Part shown: piece after piece, positions 57,707-64,000 of the stretch
Layout: each line of letters starts with the position of its first letter
How positions within the stretch are numbered: the first letter of the stretch is position 1
From: Pseudomonas sp. 8O
Lineage (GTDB): Bacteria; Pseudomonadota; Gammaproteobacteria; Pseudomonadales; Pseudomonadaceae
DNA length: 64,000 nt
NCBI RefSeq assembly: GCF_902506495.1
Contig: NZ_LR733267.1
Coordinates: 1 to 64,000 of the forward strand
Reading direction: 5' to 3'
Made by a program: the position numbers and the translations under genes
Notes under the pieces: model-generated
Seen by the model: the letters and a program-made list of their open reading frames with translations, nothing else
Database searches by the model: none
What the model was told of the DNA's origin: nothing

Positions 57707-58927
57707 TCAGGCGGCCGTCAGTTTGCTCAGCGCACGCTCGAAACGCGCCAGGCCTTCGTCGATATCGGCCTCTTCGACCACCAGGCTCGGAGCGAAACGC
57801 ACCACGTCCGGGCCTGCCTGCAGAATCATCAGGCCTTCGGCAGTGGCGGCATCGAGCACCTGCTTGGCCTTGCCCATCCACGCCTCATTGAGTACACAGC
57901 CGAGCAGCAGGCCCATGCCACGTACCTGCTCGAACAGACCGTACTGCTTGCCCAAAGCCAGCAGGCGCGTCTTGAACTGCTCGCTCTTGGCCTTCACACC
58001 GTCCAAGGTCTGGCGGGTGTTGACGATATCCAGCACCGCCTCACCGACTGCACAGGCCAGCGGGTTGCCGCCGTAGGTGGTGCCATGGGTGCCAGGCGAG
58101 AAATGCTTGGCCAGATCGGTGGTGGTGAGCATCGCCGCGATGGGGAAACCACCGCCCAGGCTCTTGGCGCTGGAGAGAATGTCCGGTACCACGCCGTAAT
58201 TCATGTAGGCGAACAGTTCGCCGGTACGGCCCATACCGCTCTGCACCTCATCGAACACCAGCAGCGCGTTGTGCGCGTTGCACAGCTCGCGGGCGCCTTC
58301 CAGATAAGCCTTGTCCGCTGGCAGCACGCCGCCCTCGCCCTGCACGGGCTCCAGCACCACTGCGCAGGTCTTGTCGGAAATGGCGGCTTTCAGCGCGTCC
58401 AGATCGTTGTACGGAACATGGGTGATGCCCTGGATCTTCGGGCCGAAGCCGTCGGAGTACTTCGGCTGACCTCCGACGCTGACGGTGAACAGCGTGCGGC
58501 CATGAAAGCTGTTGGTGGCGGCGATGATCTCGTGCTTTTCCGGGCCGAAACGGTCATGGGCGACGCGACGGGCCAGCTTGAACGCTGCCTCGTTGGCCTC
58601 GGCGCCGGAGTTGCAGAAGAACACGCGCTCGGCGAAGGTCGCTTCGACCAGTTTCTTGCCCAGGCGCAGGGTAGGCTCGTTGGTGAAGACGTTGGAGATG
58701 TGCCACAGGGTATTGGCCTGCTCGGTCAGCGCCGCGACCAGTGCCGGATGGCAGTGGCCCAGCACGTTGACGGCGATGCCGCCGGCGAAGTCGATCAGCT
58801 CTCGACCGTTCTGGTCCCAGACTCGCGAACCCAGGCCGCGCACAGGGACGAAGGCAGCAGGGGCGTAGTTGGGGACCATGAACTGGTCGAAATCGGCGCG
58901 TTGCACCGCATCGTGCTGAACGGACAT
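57707..58927 (-). CDS. aruC: Acetylornithine/succinylornithine aminotransferase
   Basis: AruC (ArgD family) transaminates N-succinylornithine in catabolism and can serve N-acetylornithine in synthesis. The 406-residue PLP enzyme has NSGAEANEAAFKLARR, FHGRTLFTVSVGGQPKY, the cofactor Asp in LLVFDEVQSGMGRTG and the PLP lysine in ILSSAKSLGGGFPI. The ATG at 58927 has AGGAG about nine bases upstream. An ArgR-like site is in front. Confidence 0.96.
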   Translation of the reverse strand: MSVQHDAVQRADFDQFMVPNYAPAAFVPVRGLGSRVWDQNGRELIDFAGGIAVNVLGHCHPALVAALTEQANTLWHISNVFTNEPTLRLGKKLVEATFAERVFFCNSGAEANEAAFKLARRVAHDRFGPEKHEIIAATNSFHGRTLFTVSVGGQPKYSDGFGPKIQGITHVPYNDLDALKAAISDKTCAVVLEPVQGEGGVLPADKAYLEGARELCNAHNALLVFDEVQSGMGRTGELFAYMNYGVVPDILSSAKSLGGGFPIAAMLTTTDLAKHFSPGTHGTTYGGNPLACAVGEAVLDIVNTRQTLDGVKAKSEQFKTRLLALGKQYGLFEQVRGMGLLLGCVLNEAWMGKAKQVLDAATAEGLMILQAGPDVVRFAPSLVVEEADIDEGLARFERALSKLTAA

Positions 58928-59026
58928 CAAAGCTCTCCTGATGAGAAATACCGGCCGCAGACAGGCGACGAAGCACCCGAAACGACAGGGAATGCAAGGA
59001 TTGTAGGGACTGAATCGGGGCCGGCA

Positions 59027-59042
59027 TTGTCGCCATGCGACA
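59027..59042 (-). promoter_or_regulatory. Candidate ArgR binding half-site upstream of aruC
   Basis: On the minus strand TGTCGC-N8-AA fits the half-site pattern reported for P. aeruginosa ArgR. The same GTTGTCGCAT core is found before aotJ. A second half-site at the expected spacing was not clear. Confidence 0.5.
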
Positions 59043-59197
59043 ACTTCTTACAGCGCCACCCCAGGTTTTCCGCGGGTTTTCGTCCAAGCGACAGAAAGCG
59101 TCGGAAAGGCGCAGTTTAATCGCAGATCGCCGCCTGTAGCACGCCGCTGGAAAAATTCTCCGCAGGCTGACCGGTCGGTATCGAAAGTCCTGCTTGC

Positions 59198-59255
59198 GTA
59201 GCTCGGATGCAATCCGGGGCCGACAACAGATCGCCCCGGATTTCATCCGGGCTAC
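59198..59255. repeat. REP palindrome (family 1) downstream of argR
   Basis: Arms GTAGCTCGGATGCAATCC and GGATTTCATCCGGGCTAC pair with two mismatches around a loop of about 14 bases. Confidence 0.88.
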
Positions 59256-59269
59256 CGCCAGCGCATACC

Positions 59270-59292
59270 GTGGGAGGGGCTTTAGCCGCGAC
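59270..59292. repeat. Family-3 REP half
   Basis: GTGGGAGGGGCTTTAGCCGC continuing to 59292, eight bases after the end of argR on the minus strand. It matches the edge of the elements at 14959 and 25077. Confidence 0.85.
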
Positions 59293-59300
59293 CGCCCCGA

Positions 59301-60281
59301 TCAACCACGCTCGACCGGCGTCGACGTCAGCTCGAAGGGGCTGTTGCTGCGACGCTGGTTGCGATCGTCACGCGGCGTGGCGCCGAAGAAGTTGCGGTAG
59401 GCACTGGAGAAGTGCGGCCCCGAAGAGAAGCCGCAGGACAGGCCGATCTGGATGATCGACTTGCTGGTCTGCATCAGCAGTTGGCGCGCCTTGTTCAGGC
59501 GCAGCTCCAGGTAATACTGGCTGGGCACGCGATTGAGGTACTGCTTGAAGATGCGCTCCAGCTGACGACGCGACACGCACACATGCTGTGCGATCTCGTC
59601 GGTGGTCAACGGCTCTTCGATGTTGGCTTCCATAAGCAGCACGGCCTGGGTCAGCTTCGGATGGCTGGAGCCCAGACGATTCTGCAGCGGAATGCGCTGA
59701 CGCTCACCGCCCTCGCGAATGCGCTCGACCACCAGTTCCTCGCTCACTGCACCGGCCAGTTCGGCGCCGTGATCGCGCGCCAGCACTGCCAGCAGCAGAT
59801 CGAGCACCGCAAGGCCGCCACAGGCGGTCAGCCGATCACGATCCCAGTCGAACAGATGACTGGTGGCGATGACCTTGGGGAAGCGCTCGGAGAAATCGTC
59901 CTGCCAGCGCCAGTGCACTGCTGCGCGATAACCATCGAGCAAACCGAGCTGAGCCAGCGGATAGACCCCGGCAGACAGCCCGCCAATCACACAACCACTG
60001 CGCACCTGCTGCTTGAGCGCAGCCGCCAGACCGGCAGAAACCTGCGCCGGCGGCGCATCGGCCAACAGGAACAGCTTGTCCAGCCCCTCCAGATGCCCGG
60101 CCCAGGGCTCGCCCGGCAGACGCCAGTCACCGGCCGCCAGCGGCTCGGCCTGGAGGAACACCAACTCGTACACCACTTCCGGATGCACGCGCTGGGCGAC
60201 ACGCAGGGCCTCCTCCGCCAGGGACAGGGTCAGGGCCTTGGTGCCGGGCCAGTATAAAAAGCCAATTCGATGGGGGGTCAT
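59301..60281 (-). CDS. argR: Arginine-responsive regulator ArgR (AraC family)
   Basis: The Pseudomonas ArgR is an AraC-type regulator, unlike the E. coli ArgR. The 326-residue protein has an N-terminal DJ-1/PfpI-like domain (MTPHRIGFLYWPGTKALTLS; SGCVIGGLSAGVYPLA) and a C-terminal double HTH with TTDEIAQHVCVSRRQLERIF and IQIGLSCGFSSGPHFSSAYR. It activates arginine catabolism and represses synthesis. The ATG at 60281 is preferred to one at 60353, as the latter reads through repeat DNA. Confidence 0.95.
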   Translation of the reverse strand: MTPHRIGFLYWPGTKALTLSLAEEALRVAQRVHPEVVYELVFLQAEPLAAGDWRLPGEPWAGHLEGLDKLFLLADAPPAQVSAGLAAALKQQVRSGCVIGGLSAGVYPLAQLGLLDGYRAAVHWRWQDDFSERFPKVIATSHLFDWDRDRLTACGGLAVLDLLLAVLARDHGAELAGAVSEELVVERIREGGERQRIPLQNRLGSSHPKLTQAVLLMEANIEEPLTTDEIAQHVCVSRRQLERIFKQYLNRVPSQYYLELRLNKARQLLMQTSKSIIQIGLSCGFSSGPHFSSAYRNFFGATPRDDRNQRRSNSPFELTSTPVERG

Positions 60282-60317
60282 GAAAGCCTGTTCACAGTTT
60301 GCTGCGCGTCGGGCCTG

Positions 60318-60363
60318 CTGCGTTAAAAACAGGCTCGGAATGCTCATGTACAAAAGTACACTC
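60318..60363. repeat. Intergenic repeat related to 49298-49355
   Basis: On the minus strand GTGTAC-TTTT-GTACATGAGCATT is followed by CCTGTTTTTAACGCAG. It has the same order of blocks as the element before alaS. It lies in the gap between aotP and argR. Confidence 0.6.
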
Positions 60364-60444
60364 CGCTTCCTCGCCTGTTTTTGCCTTGCATGCCTCTAGC
60401 TCGCAAGACTTTGAACAGGCTTTGAGACGCAGTCTAGCTTCTTA

Positions 60445-61209
60445 TTATTTGAGACTGCCGGAAAGGAACTGCTGCAGTCGCTCGGATTGCGGATTGGCCA
60501 GCACTTCCTTCGGGCAACCGCGCTCCTCGACCAGCCCCTTGTGCAGGAACACCAGTTGATTCGACACCTCGCGGGCAAAACCCATTTCGTGGGTCACCAC
60601 CACCATGGTGCGACCTTCGGTGGCCAGGTCCTGCATCACCTTGAGCACTTCGCCGACCAGTTCGGGGTCGAGCGCCGAAGTGGGCTCATCGAACAGCATC
60701 ACCTCCGGCTCCATGGCCAGAGCACGGGCTATTGCCACGCGCTGTTGCTCACCACCACTCATATGCGCGGGGTAGGCGTCCTTGCGGTGCGCAACGCCGA
60801 CCTTGGCCAGGTAATGTTCCGCCTTGTCGCGGGCTTCGGCCTTGCTCATGCCGAGTACGTGCACCGGCGCTTCCATCACGTTCTCCAGGGCGCTCATGTG
60901 CGACCACAGGTTGAAGTGCTGGAACACCATGGCCAGGCGCGAGCGCATGCGCTGCAGCTGCTTGGCATCGGCGGCGCGCAGCGAACCGTCCTTGGCCGAT
61001 ACCAGCCTCAGCTCTTCATTGTTGAGCAGGATCTTGCCGGCATGCGGCTGCTCGAGCAGATTCAGGCAGCGCAGAAAGGTGCTTTTGCCCGAGCCGCTGG
61101 AGCCGATGATGCTGATCACGTCGCCCGCCTTGGCCGCCATCGACACGCCCTTGATCACCTCATGGCTGCCGTAGCGTTTGTGCAGGTCCTGAACTTCGAG
61201 TTTGTACAT
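60445..61209 (-). CDS. aotP: Arginine/ornithine ABC transporter ATPase AotP
   Basis: The ATPase of the arginine/ornithine importer. The 254-residue protein (MYKLEVQDLHKRYGSHEVIK) has Walker A GSSGSGKSTFLR, signature MSGGEQQRVA and Walker B VMLFDEPTSALD, with THEMGFAREVSN following. In P. aeruginosa a desuccinylase-like gene (PA0891) lies between aotM and aotP; here they are only 28 bases apart and that gene is absent. Confidence 0.95.
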   Translation of the reverse strand: MYKLEVQDLHKRYGSHEVIKGVSMAAKAGDVISIIGSSGSGKSTFLRCLNLLEQPHAGKILLNNEELRLVSAKDGSLRAADAKQLQRMRSRLAMVFQHFNLWSHMSALENVMEAPVHVLGMSKAEARDKAEHYLAKVGVAHRKDAYPAHMSGGEQQRVAIARALAMEPEVMLFDEPTSALDPELVGEVLKVMQDLATEGRTMVVVTHEMGFAREVSNQLVFLHKGLVEERGCPKEVLANPQSERLQQFLSGSLK

Positions 61210-61237
61210 GTTCGGGTTCTCTTGAATCGTCAAGGCA

Positions 61238-61936
61238 TCAGGCCTTGCGCGGCGCCATGTAGGCAAGCCAGCGGCGCTCGGCCAGCTTGAACAGGCGCAC
61301 CAGGATGAAGGTCAGCGCCAGGTAGAGCAGGCCGGCGGTGATGAAGGCTTCGAACGGCATGTAGTACTGCGCGCTGACCGTGCGCGCGGCACCGGTGATG
61401 TCGATCAGGGTCACGATCGACGCCAGCGAGGTGGTGTGCAGCATCATGATCACTTCGTTGCTGTACTGCGGCAGCGCACGGCGCAACGCCGACGGCAGCA
61501 GGATGCGCCGGTAGAGCTTGCTGCGCGACATACCCATCGCCTTGGCCGCCTCGATCTCGCCGGGCGGCGTGGCCTTGAGGCTACCGGCAAGGATTTCCGC
61601 CGTGTAGGCGCTGGTGTTGATGGCAAACGCCAGGCAAGCGCAGAAGGTGGCGCTGGAGAAATACGGCCACATGAAGCTGTCACGGATGAACTCGAACTGG
61701 GCCAGGCCGTAATAGATCAGGAACAGCTGTACCAGCATCGGCGTGCCGCGAATCACGTAGGTATAGAGCCAGGCCGGGAAGTTGACCCAAGGCGATTTAG
61801 ACACCCGCATCAGCGCCAGTGGCAGCGCCAGGCTGAGGCCGAACGCCAGGGAGATCAGCAGGATTTTCAGGGTGACCAGCACGCCACCCCAGTACAGCGG
61901 CAGGCTCTCCCAGATCATTTGATAGTCGAAGATCAT
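61238..61936 (-). CDS. aotM: Arginine/ornithine ABC transporter permease AotM
   Basis: A 232-residue inner-membrane permease of the HisM type with about five helices and the ATPase-contact loop LKATPPGEIEAAKAMGMSR. It pairs with AotQ. Its start overlaps the aotQ stop (ATGA). Confidence 0.95.
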   Translation of the reverse strand: MIFDYQMIWESLPLYWGGVLVTLKILLISLAFGLSLALPLALMRVSKSPWVNFPAWLYTYVIRGTPMLVQLFLIYYGLAQFEFIRDSFMWPYFSSATFCACLAFAINTSAYTAEILAGSLKATPPGEIEAAKAMGMSRSKLYRRILLPSALRRALPQYSNEVIMMLHTTSLASIVTLIDITGAARTVSAQYYMPFEAFITAGLLYLALTFILVRLFKLAERRWLAYMAPRKA

Positions 61937-62622
61937 AGGTCAGCCACCTTGGCACCCACCGAGTAGCGCTTCTCGAGAAAGCGCAGCGCCAACAGCGAAA
62001 CACTGGTCAGTACCAGGTACAGCCCCGCTACCGCCAGGTAGAAGGTAAATGGCTCACGCGTCGCGTCGGCCGCACTCTTGGCCTTGAACATCATGTCCTG
62101 CAGGCCGACCACGGAAATCAGTGCGGTGGCCTTGGTCAGCACCAGCCAGTTGTTGGTGAAACCGGGAATGGCGAAACGGATCATCTGCGGCACGAGAATG
62201 CGGAAGAACACCTGCATCCCGCTCATGCCATAGGCTGCACCGGCTTCCGCCTGCCCCTTGGGGATCGCCATGAAGGCGCCACGGAAGGTTTCCGACAGAT
62301 AGGCGCCGAAGATGAAGCCCATGGTGAACACGCCAGCGACGAATGGGTTGATGTCGATGTAGTCGTCATAGCCGAGCATCGGCGCGATACGGTTCACCAT
62401 GTCCTGGCCGCCGTAGAAGATCAGCAGGATCAGCACCAGGTCGGGAATGCCGCGAATCACCGTGGCGTAGGTATCGCCCAACGCCGCCAGCCAGCGGATC
62501 GGCGACAGACGAAAGGCCGCACCCAGCAGCCCGAGGAAGATCGCTACTGCCATCGACGTCAGCGCCAGAAGCAGAGTGAGCCAGGCACCATCGAGAATGG
62601 TCGAGCCGTAGCCTTGAAGCAT
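61933..62622 (-). CDS. aotQ: Arginine/ornithine ABC transporter permease AotQ
   Basis: A 229-residue permease of the HisQ type with SETFRGAFMAIPKGQAEAGA as the ATPase-contact loop. It is coupled to aotM. Upstream is a 172-bp gap with a terminator, so its expression is probably lower than that of aotJ. Confidence 0.95.
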   Translation of the reverse strand: MLQGYGSTILDGAWLTLLLALTSMAVAIFLGLLGAAFRLSPIRWLAALGDTYATVIRGIPDLVLILLIFYGGQDMVNRIAPMLGYDDYIDINPFVAGVFTMGFIFGAYLSETFRGAFMAIPKGQAEAGAAYGMSGMQVFFRILVPQMIRFAIPGFTNNWLVLTKATALISVVGLQDMMFKAKSAADATREPFTFYLAVAGLYLVLTSVSLLALRFLEKRYSVGAKVADL

Positions 62623-62698
62623 GCGCTAATACCTCTCAGGCACCCCAGGCGCCGCCTAGCACAGAGAAAATTCATGTCGCTCACGCGACGGGCCGCTG

Positions 62699-62724
62699 GG
62701 TGAATACCAGCATGGGTATTCACC
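62699..62724 (-). other. Hairpin between aotJ and aotQ
   Basis: GGTGAATACC (62699-62708) and GGTATTCACC (62715-62724) pair perfectly over 10 bp with a 6-base loop. No T run on the minus strand. Confidence 0.7.
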
Positions 62725-62741
62725 GACTCCGCAGAACCAAG

Positions 62742-62778
62742 AAAAAAGTGGCACAACCTCAGAAGGTTAGTGCCACTT
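62742..62778 (-). terminator. Terminator/attenuator after aotJ
   Basis: On the minus strand AAGTGGCACTAACCT pairs with AGGTTGTGCCACTT (one bulge) and runs into six T. It begins 16 bases after the aotJ stop, inside the aot operon, so it probably lets only part of transcription pass to aotQMP. Confidence 0.85.
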
Positions 62779-62794
62779 CATCTGCCTGGGACGT

Positions 62795-63568
62795 TTACTC
62801 GCCGTAAACGTCGAAGTCGAAGTACTTGTCCTGCACTGCCTTGTACTTACCGTTGGCGCGGATGGCCAGGATGGCAGCACTGATCTTGTCGGCCAGCGCC
62901 TTGTCACCTTTACGCACGGCAATGCCCTGGCCTTCGCCGAAGTACTTCACGTCAGTGAAGTCCGGGCCGGCGAACGCGAAGCCCTTGCCAGAGTCGGTCT
63001 TGAGGAAGCCGTCATCGATGTTCACCGAGTCGGCCAGGGTGGCATCCAGACGGCCGGACTGCATGTCCAGGAACACTTCGTTCTGCGAGCTGTAGCGCAC
63101 GACTTCGGCTCCAGCCGGGGCGAAGATGTCGGTGGCGTAGCGGTCGTACACGGACGAACGCTGCACGCCAACCTTCTTGCCTTTCAGGTCGACCAGCGGG
63201 TCCTTGATCTCGGTACCGGCCTTCATCGCCAGCTTGGCAGGCGTGGCGTAGTACTTGCCGGTGAAGTCCACGGACTTCTTGCGATCTTCGGTGATCGACA
63301 TGGAAGACAGTACAGCGTCGAACTTGCGCACTTTCAGTGCCGGGATCAGGCCATCGAACTCCTGCTCGATCCACTTGCACTCGACTTTCATCTCTTCGCA
63401 CAGGGCGTTGCCGATGTCGTAGTCGAAGCCGGCAATCTGGCCATCGGGAGTCTTGAATGCGAAGGGCGGGTAAGCCGCCTCGATGCCGATGCGCAGCGGC
63501 TTCTCGGCCATGGCCAGGGGCGACATCAGGGACAGCGCCAGGGCGCCGAGCAGTGCGATCTTCTTCAT
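62795..63568 (-). CDS. aotJ: Arginine/ornithine-binding periplasmic protein AotJ
   Basis: The solute-binding protein of the arginine/ornithine importer. The 257-residue precursor has a signal peptide (about residues 1-21, ending LAMA) and the family motifs LRIGIEAAYPPFAFKTPDG, GFDYDIGNALCEEMKVECKW and DAVLSSMSITEDRKKSVDFT. It is the first gene of the aot operon, and its terminator-linked 3' end fits high expression. Confidence 0.96.
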   Translation of the reverse strand: MKKIALLGALALSLMSPLAMAEKPLRIGIEAAYPPFAFKTPDGQIAGFDYDIGNALCEEMKVECKWIEQEFDGLIPALKVRKFDAVLSSMSITEDRKKSVDFTGKYYATPAKLAMKAGTEIKDPLVDLKGKKVGVQRSSVYDRYATDIFAPAGAEVVRYSSQNEVFLDMQSGRLDATLADSVNIDDGFLKTDSGKGFAFAGPDFTDVKYFGEGQGIAVRKGDKALADKISAAILAIRANGKYKAVQDKYFDFDVYGE

Positions 63569-63723
63569 TCTTTGCTCCTTCGAATTGGGTATGACATCGA
63601 GGCAGTGAGGGGCCCGGGCCTTTTAAGGATTGTAGAAGGCGGTGCTGCGCTGTCGTGGTGGACGAGCGACACAGGGGCCTTGGCTGGGTGTGCGGCATTC
63701 TAGCGGCAGGCAATGAGGCGATA

Positions 63724-63739
63724 TTTCCTCAATGCGACA
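63724..63739 (-). promoter_or_regulatory. Candidate ArgR binding site upstream of aotJ
   Basis: On the minus strand TGTCGC-N8-AA fits the reported ArgR half-site, and a weaker repeat TATCGCC begins 16 bases later. It lies about 155 bases before aotJ, preceded by GTAATTAGT, the same core arrangement as at aruC. Confidence 0.55.
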
Positions 63740-63984
63740 ACTAATTACAGAAGCACAGGAAGCGCCGGCGACAGATATTGACAGCCAGGCAAAGGAGTGA
63801 TCAAGCGAAAAGGGCAAACGGATACTTACAGCAATACTCAGGCCAGGAATCAACGAATGTCCATTTCATGGGCATCAACGCCTCTAACGCGTTCCAACTC
63901 GCGCTGAAATTTGCACCGTATCGGCACGCTCACGTTCCCTAACCGCCCAATTGAGTGCGCACTGTTACCGCGGCGCCACTCAAA

Positions 63985-64000
63985 CCGTAGGGTGCGCCGT
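63985..64000. repeat. Dispersed repeat cut by the window end
   Basis: CCGTAGGGTGCGCCGT is identical to the first 16 bases of the element at 4482; the rest lies outside the window. Confidence 0.8.

Larger units (their letters stand above)
58928..59300. other. Intergenic region argR / aruC
   Basis: 373 bp between argR and aruC, both on the minus strand. It holds an ArgR-like site (59027-59042), a family-1 REP (59198-59255) and a family-3 REP half (59270-59292). No gene is seen. Confidence 0.75.
63569..64000. other. Upstream region of aotJ up to the window edge
   Basis: 432 bp without a credible gene. It holds an ArgR-like site (63724-63739) and, at its end, the start of a dispersed repeat (63985-64000). 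The segment 63780-63970 is AT-richer and shows nothing I can name. Confidence 0.65.

Noticed and set aside
57647..59119. Plus-strand open frame of 490 codons opposite aruC
   Set aside because: Antisense shadow that starts inside a REP element.

Overview
The window is a GC-rich chromosome segment from a gammaproteobacterium of the genus Pseudomonas in the broad sense. I infer the mendocina / oleovorans / pseudoalcaligenes side of the genus, because the alaS-lysC-rsmA-tRNA block and the aot-aru arginine block keep the order known from P. aeruginosa, while a Na+-pumping oxaloacetate decarboxylase and a full C-P lyase operon are interposed. No prophage, integrase, insertion-sequence transposase, plasmid functions or CRISPR array was seen. 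The accessory character lies in metabolic cassettes and in many small palindromic REP-type repeats.

Layout. 1-460: at least three tandem initiator tRNA genes in a 192-bp repeat. 0.5-4.5 kb: RNA modification genes (rimO, a pseudouridine synthase-like gene, trmO) and two small enzymes. 4.7-8.5 kb: a chemoreceptor and an NSS-type symporter. 8.5-12.7 kb: tyrosine/homogentisate catabolism (hpd, hmgA, fah, maiA) with a candidate PhhR box upstream. 12.9-19.5 kb: a glutamine-amidotransferase-like gene with a monooxygenase-like partner and a LysR regulator, an ABC exporter with a DsbA-like protein, trhO, bolA and a DUF2059 protein. 19.8-24.1 kb: DUF2804, fumC, an NAD(P)H oxidoreductase and an MFS transporter. 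24.2-35.1 kb: phosphonate uptake and C-P lyase in the order phnCDEFGHIJKLMNP, with a candidate Pho box in front. 35.4-39.0 kb: amrZ and oadGAB. 39.2-41.9 kb: an AraC regulator facing an SDR and two small exported proteins. 41.9-49.2 kb: mgtE, a DUF4124-like protein, three tRNA-Arg, one tRNA-Ser, rsmA, lysC and alaS. 49.6-51.1 kb: a lone receiver-domain protein and threonine aldolase. 51.2-63.6 kb: arginine uptake and the arginine succinyltransferase pathway (aotJQMP, argR, aruC, aruF, aruG, astD, astB, a small conserved gene, astE).

How the genes work together. In the phn operon PhnCDE import phosphonates, PhnGHIJ with PhnK/L and PhnM make and break the ribosyl-phosphonate intermediate, PhnP and PhnN return the sugar to PRPP, and PhnF is the likely local repressor. 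The aot/aru block imports arginine and ornithine, and converts arginine through succinylated intermediates to glutamate and succinate under ArgR. The hpd cluster takes 4-hydroxyphenylpyruvate to fumarate and acetoacetate.

The most unusual structure is the behaviour of the repeats. A 95-bp palindromic element lies in frame inside phnN and adds about 32 residues; a sister copy sits between aruF and aruC. Two other REP palindromes supply the stop codons of fah and astE. Two proteins look like family members without the usual catalytic residue: a pseudouridine synthase-like protein with Gln in place of the Asp, and a CTP-synthase-like amidotransferase with Gln in place of the His. I found no clear new defence or mobile system. 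All functional statements are by recognition of protein families from sequence; no database search was run.
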